64,000 nt of DNA from Liolophura sinensis. Lineage: Eukaryota > Mollusca > Polyplacophora > Chitonida > Chitonidae. This document shows positions 49,101 through 56,500 of the stretch, piece by piece; the first letter of the stretch is position 1; every line of letters starts with the position of its first letter. The stretch is taken from NCBI RefSeq assembly GCF_032854445.1, contig NC_088302.1, positions 47,776,521 through 47,840,520 of the forward strand, written 5' to 3'. The position numbers and the translations under genes were made by a program. The notes under the pieces were generated by a model, which made no database searches, was not told the DNA's origin, and saw only the letters and a list, made by a program, of their open reading frames with translations.

Positions 49101-49817
49101 TGGATGGTTTTGGCTTTCCTCTGCAATTCTGGGGATCAGCGTTCATCGATAGGTGTATTGAGGGGTATTGGTTATTGGGATCCGTTAGGACAGACGCTGG
49201 ATCAGTATCCATCACTGGGTATTGGTCTGAGATCAGCGGATTAGCGTTCATCGATAGGTGTATTGAGGGGTATTGGTTGTTGGGATCCGTTAGGACAGAC
49301 GCTGGATCAGTATCCATCACTGGGTATTGGTCTGAGATCAGCGGATCAGCGTTCATCGATAGGTGTATTGAGGGGTATTGGTTATTGGGATCCGCTAGGA
49401 CAGACGCTGGATCAGTATCCATCACTGGGTATTGGTCTGAGATCAGCGGATCAGCGTTCATCGATAGGTGTATTGAGGGGTATTGGTTATTGGGATCTGC
49501 TAGGACAGACGCTGGATCAGTATCCATCACTGGGTATTGGTCCGAGAATACTGCTGCGTTCTACTTGCTTTTCCCAACAGATAAACAGGTAATACAAGTA
49601 ACGTAAATCAGATCAATACATAAACATATAAACCCATTATTTATTGGTTAGCCATTTCGAATAAGTTTTGTTTTATTGTACTTTTCAGAACGGAGCTATA
49701 CGTCACATCAAAACGGGGAAATGTCTGGAACTTAGTCCTAGCAACGAACCTATAATTAACACTTGCATTCCAAATTATGCTGCTCAAAAATGGACATTCC
49801 GTTTCGGCAATGTGTGA
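27140..49817 (+). CDS. Polypeptide N-acetylgalactosaminyltransferase gene 1 (GALNT family), complete, two candidate first exons
   Basis: Encodes a Golgi type II membrane enzyme that transfers GalNAc from UDP-GalNAc to Ser/Thr, the first step of mucin-type O-glycosylation. Coding exons: 1A 27140-27645 or 1B 36739-37244; 2 42679-42845; 3 44378-44555; 4 45186-45389; 5 45957-46074; 6 46577-46762; 7 47282-47416; 8 48320-48424; 9 48674-48802; 10 49689-49817. All introns are GT-AG and all phases match, giving 1857 bp (618 residues) with either first exon, normal for the family. Visible parts: signal anchor, stem, GT-A catalytic domain with the metal-binding DCH (residues 275-277) and WGGEN (381-385), and a C-terminal ricin-type lectin domain (exons 8-10, CLD and QKW motifs). 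The exon 6 motif [14 protein letters not shown] is family-typical. I cannot assign a vertebrate subtype. The catalytic and lectin reading is seen directly; location and reaction are family knowledge. Confidence 0.93.
27646..29975 (+). other. Intron after GALNT exon 1A
   Basis: No GALNT-like exon is visible between exon 1A and exon 1B. A CAT run lies near 27849-27866. Confidence 0.55.
29980..30110 (-). mobile_element. ACTC-tailed SINE, internally deleted
   Basis: (GAGT)n then GGGGTTTAACGTCGTACTTA is joined almost at once to the tRNA-like head (GGTGTGACTCGACCCAGGAT, TGACCCTGGATCTACCGCTC). The ~230-bp body seen at 16028-16358 is absent. Confidence 0.7.
30115..30395 (-). mobile_element. tRNA-headed SINE head region
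   Basis: Minus strand from 30395: TAGTCTAATGGTTAAAGGCG (A box) and ACGGGTTCATACCCGTCC (B box), then CACGTGGGAATGTTTGCCAA and ACTTGCCAAAGCTCGGTGG. A third tRNA head type in the window. Confidence 0.6.
30411..30545 (+). mobile_element. Old SINE fragment (MetaSINE-like)
   Basis: GACACGTGGGGAAGTTCGTC, CTCCGGTTTCCTCTATCCGC and a decayed core up to CTACCTTAAACCCATGAC. It forms a nest with the two SINE pieces to its left. Confidence 0.5.
31240..31865. repeat. 40-bp minisatellite, about 15 copies
   Basis: Unit TAACGCTGCCTGCCACCGCT followed by ACATGAATGCTCAAACTGTG. Some copies diverge, with an interruption near 31620-31660. Lies between exons 1A and 1B. Confidence 0.9.
31870..33905. other. No recognised exon (between GALNT exons 1A and 1B)
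   Basis: A 120-residue minus frame at 32157-32519 is unrecognised. Confidence 0.5.
33909..34062. mobile_element. Two SINE fragments in inverted orientation
   Basis: A plus-oriented core (CCCACCATAATGCTGGCGTA) to about 33990 is followed at once by a minus-oriented core (GTGTTTTACGCCGAATAAAC, GCATTATGGTGGGAGG), making an imperfect palindrome of about 150 bp next to a long (TA)n run. Confidence 0.75.
34073..34160. repeat. (TA)n microsatellite
   Basis: About 44 uninterrupted TA units directly beside the inverted SINE pair. Confidence 0.95.
34577..34800 (+). repeat. Dispersed repeat family R3, copy 3
   Basis: From GACGTCTAATAATTTGCAAT through TTTACATAAACAGTTAGAAT, GAGGCCGTATTTCACCGGCT and CACAATGTCGTCGCTACGCT to GCTGTACGTCTTTA. 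Confidence 0.7.
35310..36560. other. CpG-richer region upstream of GALNT exon 1B
   Basis: Around 35460-35660 CpG is denser, with GGTGACGTCGCC, GATGACGTCGCA and an NRF1-like TGCGCATGTGCA. No gene recognised; it could be distal regulatory sequence. Confidence 0.35.
36567..36635 (+). promoter_or_regulatory. Possible promoter of GALNT exon 1B
   Basis: TTTATAAG near 36569 followed by a direct 26-bp duplication AGCCCTTTCTGTCAGTGTAC / TTGTAT at 36582-36607 and 36608-36633. About 105-170 bp before the exon 1B ATG. TATA function is inferred from position only. Confidence 0.25.
36739..37244 (+). CDS. GALNT gene 1, first coding exon 1B
   Basis: ATG at 36739 opens [20 protein letters not shown], a basic tail plus hydrophobic signal anchor. 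The stem follows and the exon ends in the family motif before the catalytic domain ([20 protein letters not shown]). The donor is CAGTGG|GTAAGT, phase 2, matching exon 2, which starts with one base that completes Gly and then [11 protein letters not shown]. As the nearer first exon it is the likelier default start. A TATA-like TTTATAAG and a duplicated 26-bp element lie 100-170 bp upstream. Confidence 0.88.
38592..38715 (-). mobile_element. SINE fragment (MetaSINE-like), in GALNT gene 1 intron 1
   Basis: GGTGTTTTACGACGTACTCC to CCACGACCATCCGCAGGTTG; part of the core and the head are missing. Confidence 0.75.
38864..39140. repeat. ~39-bp minisatellite in GALNT gene 1 intron 1
   Basis: About seven units starting AACCCAAAATAATTCATG and ending ACTCAAAACTTCAC-like. 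Alternate units share ACTCAAATCGTTACAGCCC, suggesting a 78-bp dimer. Confidence 0.75.
39836..39952. repeat. T-run followed by G-rich simple sequence
   Basis: T/TTTTTATTTTC run to 39875, then about 75 bases of GGGGGTGGGGGTGGGG type on the plus strand. Many G-tracts of 3-5 with 1-2 base loops would allow G-quadruplexes. On the sense strand of gene 1 intron 1. Confidence 0.9.
40360..40700. repeat. 23-bp minisatellite in GALNT gene 1 intron 1
   Basis: GGAATCATTAATGTCGGTAT plus ATG, about 14-15 copies with point changes. Confidence 0.9.
41125..42450. repeat. 44-bp minisatellite with 220-bp higher-order repeat
   Basis: About 30 units of GATCCACTTAATGAAGCACT, TGTTCTCATGTCCAAGCGTC and CGTC-type joins. 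A five-unit block recurs at 220-bp spacing (ATGCACTTAATGAAGCCC near 41750, 41970 and 42190). It ends about 230 bp before exon 2 of GALNT gene 1. Confidence 0.92.
42679..42845 (+). CDS. GALNT gene 1 exon 2
   Basis: Acceptor TTTCCAG. Encodes the start of the GT-A domain: [20 protein letters not shown] and then [10 protein letters not shown], which is the nucleotide-sugar binding segment of the family. The donor is ATGG|GTAAGT in phase 1. It lies directly after a 1.3-kb 44-bp minisatellite. Confidence 0.93.
42846..44377 (+). other. GALNT gene 1 intron 2
   Basis: No repeat family or exon seen; a short ATTTATTTATTT run near 43340. Confidence 0.6.
44378..44555 (+). CDS. GALNT gene 1 exon 3 (DxH motif)
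   Basis: 178 bp, the same length as exon 3 of gene 2. Encodes [20 protein letters not shown] and ends with the metal-binding FFDCHMEVN (DxH type). Acceptor TTTCTACTAG, donor GACTG|GTCAGT in phase 2. Confidence 0.93.
45186..45389 (+). CDS. GALNT gene 1 exon 4
   Basis: 204 bp, identical in length to exon 4 of gene 2. Encodes [20 protein letters not shown], then [16 protein letters not shown], the catalytic-domain segment just before the WGGEN loop. Acceptor ATTACAG, donor AGAAT|GTAAGT in phase 2. Confidence 0.92.
45957..46074 (+). CDS. GALNT gene 1 exon 5 (WGGEN loop)
   Basis: 118 bp. Encodes [20 protein letters not shown] followed by [11 protein letters not shown], the most conserved motif of the family (acceptor and UDP-GalNAc site). 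Acceptor CTGTACACAG, donor TGGAGG|GTAAGC in phase 0. Confidence 0.94.
46577..46762 (+). CDS. GALNT gene 1 exon 6
   Basis: 186 bp in phase 0. Encodes [20 protein letters not shown] and then [19 protein letters not shown]. This is the end of the GT-A domain, with the paired cysteines of the CGG..PCS motif and the VWMD-type segment near the active-site lid. Gene 2's counterpart has 189 bp and carries the junction-derived array behind it; this exon has none. Confidence 0.93.
47159..47213. repeat. ~20-bp triplicate in GALNT gene 1 intron 6
   Basis: ACGTACAATTGAGAAC repeated three times with short variable joins. Confidence 0.85.
47282..47416 (+). CDS. GALNT gene 1 exon 7
   Basis: 135 bp, equal to gene 2's exon 7. 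Encodes [20 protein letters not shown] then [10 protein letters not shown], the family linker (GD...R..L+..L.CK.F.W) between catalytic and lectin domains. Ends AWGS at donor ATCG|GTGAGT, phase 0. A short 20-bp tandem repeat (47159-47213) sits in the intron just upstream. Confidence 0.92.
48320..48424 (+). CDS. GALNT gene 1 exon 8 (lectin repeat alpha)
   Basis: 105 bp, equal to gene 2's exon 8. Encodes [19 protein letters not shown] and [13 protein letters not shown]: the CLD motif opens the ricin B-type lectin domain. Acceptor ACTTTTCAG, donor AATCAG|GTGAGT. Confidence 0.9.
48674..48802 (+). CDS. GALNT gene 1 exon 9 (lectin)
   Basis: 129 bp, phase 0 at both ends. Encodes [20 protein letters not shown] and [14 protein letters not shown]; the paired cysteines are those of the lectin repeat. 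Acceptor TTTCATTAG, donor GAAAAG|GTAAGA. The following intron holds the 105-bp repeat array. Confidence 0.9.
49095..49545. repeat. 105-bp tandem repeat, four copies, GALNT gene 1 intron 9
   Basis: Unit: GCGTTCATCGATAGGTGTAT, TGAGGGGTATTGGTTATTGG, GATCCGTTAGGACAGACGCT, GGATCAGTATCCATCACTGG. Almost identical copies. Because 105 is a multiple of three, long open frames (159 and 168 residues) arise on both strands; they are not genes. Confidence 0.92.
49689..49817 (+). CDS. GALNT gene 1 exon 10, stop
   Basis: 129 bp including TGA at 49815-49817. Encodes [20 protein letters not shown] and ends [12 protein letters not shown], the QxW motif that closes the lectin domain and the protein. Acceptor ACTTTTCAG. 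No clear AATAAA follows closely; the nearest is in the A-rich tail of a SINE fragment near 50095, which may serve as poly(A) signal (inference). Confidence 0.92.
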   Translation, partial: NGAIRHIKTGKCLELSPSNEPIINTCIPNYAAQKWTFRFGNV

Positions 49818-50021
49818 AAACGCCTGGCCCTAGGGAAGGGGGTTGACAGTTAGTGTCTTCTTGCCAAGAATGCATAAAGTACAATACCTGGGGTTCTATG
49901 AGTCAATTTCACAAAACCTGCGTTGTCTGCAGGCTGTAATTTTAAGATAAATCCATCTAAATGTTTAACTTCTGGGACCGCAAGCGAAGAATTATTAATG
50001 ACGTGGTAGGCCTATATAAAG

Positions 50022-50112
50022 ACTTCCTCCCACCATAATGCTGGCCGCTGTTGTATAAGTGAAATATTCTTGAGTACAGGATAAAACAAAAATGAAATTA
50101 ATAAATAAATAT
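50022..50112 (+). mobile_element. SINE 3' fragment downstream of GALNT gene 1
   Basis: CTTCCTCCCACCATAATGCT then TATAAGTGAAATATTCTTGA and the AATAAATAAATA tail. Lies about 200 bp after the stop codon in sense orientation and supplies the nearest AATAAA. Confidence 0.78.
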
Positions 50113-50863
50113 ATGAAGACCAAAATCACAGTGTGAAATCGACCCTTGCTTCTCGTGGGAAAGGCAAAAAGGTCACATTACTTCCACGAGACTTCTTCCC
50201 TTTGCAAATCTTTGACGTCACCATCTCGAAAGTCTTCCTCTCTTACCACTGTTAATCCTTCACCCAGAAAGATGGGGGTGACGTTTCTTTGTTCAATACT
50301 CTGTAATCAGCTTGTAGCTTTAAGATAACCGGTTGCAAAACCTCGTATGATCCCGCATGGGTCTGAAGTAGCAGAGCGGTTTATTGAATACATGTACGGC
50401 GTCGGTACGTATGGTCTGTGTCAAGATAACGCGGGATCTCTTTGACACTTTACGAAATTATATTGGTCTTGATTAGAATCTCTGGATTGGGCCTGTATGC
50501 AGGTGCATGAAGTGCTGGAAGTTTATTTTACTGTTCATGTCCGTCCAAACTGATTTTGTTAAAATAGTGAATACAATGGTGAATACAATAAATGAAATGA
50601 CGACCAAATCGACTGATGGCTGTTTTCATATTTTGTTATGTCTCGAAGGAGGCGTGATTTATCCAAGATTTCTATTGATAAAAAATGATCGCCTCTTGTG
50701 TATATTCCTCATCACTGACCAACGATTGTGAGGGACAATGTAGACGTGCCAGTGAGGAGGACAGAGTCACTCTGTACTGCATCGTTGCCATGCGTGCGCG
50801 TGTGTTCTAAATGATCTGGGTAATGATTTAATCCATTCGTCTGGAATATTTCTTGAGTCTTCC

Positions 50864-50921
50864 CTTCAAGGTCAAGGTCAAGGCACAGGTTGGGTTTTTT
50901 GCAAGACCAATTTCCAAAACA
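50864..50921 (-). pseudogene. Decayed copy of the GALNT gene 2 last exon
   Basis: On the minus strand this stretch matches the start of exon 10 of gene 2: the 20-base core AACCTGTGCCTTGACCTTGA is shared, and the frame reads NWSCKKPNLCLDLDLEGK against [18 protein letters not shown]. The acceptor position reads TTTTGG rather than TTTCAG, and downstream similarity is lost. It lies in the gap between the two convergent genes, so it is probably a leftover of a tandem duplication of the gene 2 tail. Confidence 0.5.
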
Positions 50922-50988
50922 GCGTTCGAGGCAAGTCACCGAAGGACGGATTCGTGCAAACGAAAGCAGTCAGTAGTTTTCATTTTTC
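50910..50988 (+). other. Left arm of an inverted ~79-bp homologous pair
   Basis: TGCAAGACCAATTTCCAAAA through AAAGCAGTCAGTAG. Matches the reverse complement of 51816-51895 at about 83%. One frame reads CKTNFQNSVRGKSPKDGF and is open on through 51141. Confidence 0.6.
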
Positions 50989-51815
50989 AGTCATCACTGA
51001 TGATCACGTATTTGAATGTGAACATTTCCAACACATTAACGACTTAATATACCTTCCAAATAAACTCAATGATATGCCACCGCCTCCAATATACCTCCAA
51101 TTGTTGAGTAACACTCAGAGTATTGACACCTCGCTCAGCTAGAACGAGGTATTGTTTATGGACGCCCTACAATAAGACACAATAGACCCCTGCTAAACCA
51201 TGGACAACTGCGTTTTTATTTTATTATTTATTTTTTTATTTATTTATTTATTTTAATCTTCCAATATTCCTTCTTTAAAGCTAGTAAATGACTTCACAAC
51301 GCGTTTTGTTATATTTATAAAGATGCATATATATCTATTTATATATTTATAAAGATCCATGTATTTATAAAGATCCGTGCATAACCAGTTGCATGTATAT
51401 GTCATCATGTACATTATCTTACTATAACAAAAAACTATAATATACTCTTAACGTATTATTGACGTACATGTTTATTGTCCACTTTATTGACAGTTAACTG
51501 TGAAATGATACCGCCTGTTATGCCATATTGTTCTCTGCACAGTAATCAATTCATCGTAGTATATACTGCCAAATCTGTCCTACTGATTAAAATCACATCA
51601 TAACTGTTTATTACAAGGCTTATCTTATTAGATGAGATTGTGAATTATGCTTTTTTTTGGGAGCCTACTGTATACACGTATATACAGTTAAAACGTGCTA
51701 CACTTGGCAGACTTCTCCTGAGGATGACTTAATTGAAGTCGAAATACTGATATCGTCAAAATGAATTTCTCTGGAGTTACTTTCCTTATTTATGATCAGT
51801 GTTCTGCTGACTGCT

Positions 51816-51895
51816 TTTCTTTGGATGAATCCATCCTTCGATGATTTGCGTCGAACGCTGTTCTGGAAATTCGTCATGCAATTATTGACCGCGAA
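51816..51895 (-). other. Right arm of the inverted ~79-bp homologous pair
   Basis: On minus reads CMTNFQNSVRRKSSKDGF in a frame open from 51982 to 51698. Directly upstream in that frame is a hydrophobic stretch VVICFGLGLYFL that could be a membrane segment, after an acceptor-like GGGGTAG. Family unknown. Confidence 0.4.
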
Positions 51896-52579
51896 CGTCC
51901 AGTTTGACTGACTGACGACGGGGATGCGATTGTCTGTTTGGATGTCTAGAAAATACAATCCCAAACCAAAACAGATTACCACGATGACATAGGCCTACCC
52001 CGAATAGCACTATACTGTACTTATAAAATTTACAATTGTCATTGCGTTTCTGCGGTGAATACTTTCCATTCATTCATCCTAACTAGTTAAATCTGTTGTG
52101 AAAGGACCAAACTACAAAAACACCATAAACAAAATATGGGAATCATTAATGAGACATGAAATGAGTTTATTTTATATAACAGAAAACACAAGAATAGTAA
52201 AATTCTGTTGATGTTTATACAGAATACATACTCACTTCAGGCGGCATCACACTAAATCCACAGTAATGTTACCTTAAGATTTGAAGATTAGCTGTCAACA
52301 AAAGATATTATTATAAACTTCAACCGCACAAAAAGAAACAAACTTTTGCATCCAATTAACCATAGCTTTCGATATACAGCCCTTATGAGGTTCTATTATC
52401 GTCTGCCAAATAAATATGATATCACTTTACATGGTTATTAAACACAAGAAGTTTCAATCTCAACACACATCAAACGAAATGAAAAAGTTAAACTTTTTAT
52501 TCTATATAGCAACAGATGGCCCCTTTCTGAAATTACTCACAGTAAAAGTTTACTTGAGTGGAATGACGTGTAATAGCTG

Positions 52580-52720
52580 ATGTTTGACTTCAAAATCACT
52601 GGTGATAACACATTTATTCTTCATCACACATGGCTGTACGAAATGGTGGACAAGAATAAATTGTTCACAAGAGGGCGACACACGTATCACATCTGGGCGG
52701 CACACCAGAAAAAGGTAAAT
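52580..52720 (+). CDS. Possible exon of unknown gene in the intergenic gap
   Basis: Frame from ATG 52580: MFDFKITGDNTFILHHTWLY, then HTYHIWAAHQKK at a donor-like AAAAAG|GTAAAT. No family recognised. A second open stretch (53028-53252) lies downstream. Both may be chance frames. Confidence 0.15.
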
Positions 52721-53420
52721 ATGATCATCTATGCTTGCGAAAGCGACGGATTCTTAGAACGCTTCAAACTAAAAAAAATGGCAGCTGTTAACTGATCTAA
52801 TAGGAAGCTTTCGTTGTTCTCTGGCATGACAAAACAAACAAAAATCGCGCCAATCTGTCTGAGAGTGGACACTTGAGATCGTAGATCAGCCCAGGGTTCG
52901 TTTTGAGCCCTAAATCAACACGGTATAATCTAATTTTTTTACGCTGTATAACCTGTAGTCGTTATGACTTTGCCCATGACGTCTGTGAAAGTGAGGAATA
53001 TCAGCACCCATCCATCACCAATTCCAAGTGTCCCCTTGCCTGACTCCTAAGCACTACATAGCTTGCGAAAGCTGTTGTGACCAAAATTTAAGCAGTACCA
53101 TCCAATTCGATTCTGTGTTTGAGATAAAGACGACCAACAGCCACATTTCAATCACAAACGTCACTTCTTTACATGAATCACATTACCATCGTAACCATGA
53201 TTACTTTGAAAATTCGTCATTTTACACCAAACTTAATGAGTATTTCGGCTAGTGGCTATGTTTAAGATCTTATGTAAAATAAAAACTGTAAATAAACAAA
53301 GTATACAGCTATCTGTTGTTGGTATCACAGCTAGTTCTAACAAGCGCTATGCAGGATTCCAAAAATCCATCTTACTTCTCCCGCGACTTGCAATGACAAA
53401 ACGGTAAGATTAGCAGCAGG

Positions 53421-53546
53421 TCAAGCTTTATAGTGTTGAAATGTCCAGGTTTGAAAGCTGGCGGACGGATCACAGGCCTTCATGACGGGGTTTTCTCCTT
53501 CAAGGTCAAGGCACAGGTTGGATTTTACGTGCAGCAGTTGCCCATT
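53421..53546 (-). CDS. GALNT gene 2 exon 10, stop
   Basis: 126 bp including TGA at 53421-53423. Encodes [20 protein letters not shown] and ends [12 protein letters not shown], i.e. the CLD and QxW pair of the last lectin repeat. Acceptor TTGTTCATTTTCAG. It starts NG exactly like exon 10 of gene 1. Confidence 0.92.
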   Translation of the reverse strand, partial: NGQLLHVKSNLCLDLEGENPVMKACDPSASFQTWTFQHYKA

Positions 53547-56500
53547 CTGAAAATGAACAAGAAAGTCGAAAACATACTAATGGGTTGTCTACATGATTAT
53601 TTATTTATTTATTTATTCATTTGATTGGTGTTTCACGCCGTACTCAAGAATATTTCACTTACGACAGCGACCAGAATTATGGTGGGAGGAAACCGGCCGA
53701 ACTCGGGGAAAACCACGACGATCCGCAGGTTGCTGAAAGACCCTTCCACGTACGGCCTTGAGAGGCAGCCAGCATGAGCTGAACTGAACTCACAGTTAGT
53801 AAGAGGCTGGTCATGGTGCCGCATTGGCACGCTAACCACGGAGGCCACGGAAGCCGTCAGGAGGTGTTTAATTTGCCACTATTAAAGCATTTACATAAAT
53901 ATCCACAATAAAACCCTGACTGAGGAAAACTGGCAAGAGGCCGGATTTCCACGGTTAGGTGGCCTTACATTAATTCATTAGGGAGAATTTGCCATCCACC
54001 AACCTGGCCTGCGTCTGTACGCCCCTTGTCAGTTACTATTATTTGTCAAGGGCAGGTGGTTTAGTCCGATTTTTGGACCCAACTTCAGAGGGTTTATAAC
54101 CACTTATCTTCCAAAGACATTACATTGTTCTCCAACAATACCATGCTGGTCATTGTGTCGTCAATGACCTAAGCTGAACCTATTTGCTGGAATAAAGTTT
54201 CCTCCATGAGGTTTCATATTTTGCAGTGTGTAACCATATTTATTTACCTTTTCGTGTTTCCATTCATGGTTAGGTTCTAGCAGACAATCTTCTAATGCAA
54301 CACGCGTTTCTTTGACAACAACACACTGTAAAGAGGTTCTGAACTGTCCGGATTCCTTCAAAGAAAAGCTCTAGAAAGGAAGGAAAATATTAGAATCAAC
54401 ACGGTTAACTCGTTTTTTTTTTATCCACGACACTCAACACTGTGGCAAGTCGACAACTGATAGCCCACAACCTAGTTTCTGAAAATTCACGCATCTAGGG
54501 GAATGCAACTCTAAGAATGATAGACAGTAAGCTGTAGCATTTTACCGGGCTTTCCAGCACTTCTCTTTGTCTGCTTTTCAGAGGAAATTTAATTTCTAAT
54601 GCATTCTTTCAAAGTGGTAGTTCATGGTTTCATTTCATAAATCGTCAGCCATCACGATTAGGCAGCTGGAGAAGAACAGTTTTAAACCGAGACCCAAATT
54701 CGCATCAATCACTAGATATGACCTTGGGGTCAAGCGGTAATTTCAAATTAGGTTGGTCACGTTAGTGTTGGCAGGGATGATATTACGATGGCCATGAATG
54801 ACACATAATAAACCCAGACAACCGCCATGACACCCTGTGTTCAGGTTGCCTGAACTTGCTACGCGGTATGATTTATTTATTTATTTGTTTGACTGATCTT
54901 TTTCGCCGTACTCAAAAATATTTCACTTATACGACGGCGGCTAGCATTATGATGACAGGAAACCGAGCAGAGCCCGAGGGAAATCCACGACCATCCGCGG
55001 GTTGCTGACTTCCAACGTAAGGCCGGAGAGGAAGCCAGCATGAACAATTCTTTTAACATAAATTGAAAGGGGTTTCTTTTTAAATCGTTTCACATGGATA
55101 TTAAACTTTTGTTAAGTTGAAATCACTTCGTAGTGAGTACATGCAGTATCGATCCGAGAGAGAATAAAGCGGAGACGTTTTTACCTGTGAAGAGACTTTG
55201 TAAGTACAAGATTTGGCGAACAACTGCTGCTCCGCCTGGAAAAGGTAGTCATCGTTGTCCAAACAAAGAGGTATGTGCCGGTTTGAAACCTATAAGGAGG
55301 AAATAGTTAACCCAACTGTTATTTAATTATTTAATTAATTGGGGTTTTACGCGGTACTCAAGAATATTTCATTTCTACGACGGCGGCAAGTTAACTTAAA
55401 TATACCTGTTTATGTTTACTGTAACAGAAATAGAAATATCATAAGATTGGTATACTGGAAAAATTGCAGTGATAGAAGTGTCCCAGAAATGATGTGGCTT
55501 AGAGATGTGTGAAAGAGATGCTATAGCTTTGGAGACTTCCGCAATAATGATGAGGTGCCAGGATTCCACAGAAGATGTTTTCAGTGAATAAGCCACGGTT
55601 CCTCCGCATGTTTATCCTAAGTCCAGGAAGTGAAGGGCTTTGTAGTGAGAAGGATGTAGCCTTGTGTCTTATGAGATACCATACATCACAAGACTGCAAC
55701 TTTAAGGGTGGTCACAATATGGCTGAATGAGCGTTAAGCCATAATCATTCATTTATTCATTTCAAGGGTTGCACTTCAAGTATTTTTTAATATATTAACC
55801 ACACACCACATATTTAACGCAAATTAATGAGATTTTAAAATGATAAAGTTAGAAGAGATGCTTCTACCATTGCAAAATCTTACCCCTCCCCAGGCCTGAG
55901 CATTTTCCGGGAAGACAGTGAGCTCTGGCCATATCGTGTCCAAGAACCATGTGAAGTTTTTACAGTGTAGCTTCTCCTTTATTTCCAGTCGATCACTTAT
56001 ATCCCCGACGTCAACGGTCTGTGAAGTGGAAAAGGTACAGCGTTTTGTGAAGAAGAAGAAAACAATTAGTCTACGCATTATCCTTTCATTTTACAATTTA
56101 CATTCAATAACGAACTGTTTTCTGTTCACAAATGTTTTAGCAGAAATGTACTGCAAAAGACTGGAAAAACAAGAATTAATATTTTTTTGTCAATAGTTTG
56201 ATCCCAACATGAAAAGCATATCAAAGATTTACCTATCTAGATAACAAATTTGTATCAAAGTTTCCGATTTAGTATCGCGTGTACAGTTGTGACAACATAA
56301 GTGTAAAGAGTAATTTCATACGTAAAAATGATCATACATCAGACGTATAAAGCTGACTTTCATATTTAGGAAATGAACATAGAAGAAGTCAATGTGCGCT
56401 ACCTTCATACAGTCACTTAGTACTTACTGTGAGAATCAGCACAGATGAAGGTTTTGTTTTCTTTACAACGTAAACTACGGAACTTACTTTCATGGTCGGG

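Noticed and set aside
49051-49606. Long overlapping open frames on both strands (up to 168 residues)
   Set aside because: They are by-products of a 105-bp tandem repeat whose length is a multiple of three; they lie in an intron and lack splice or homology support.
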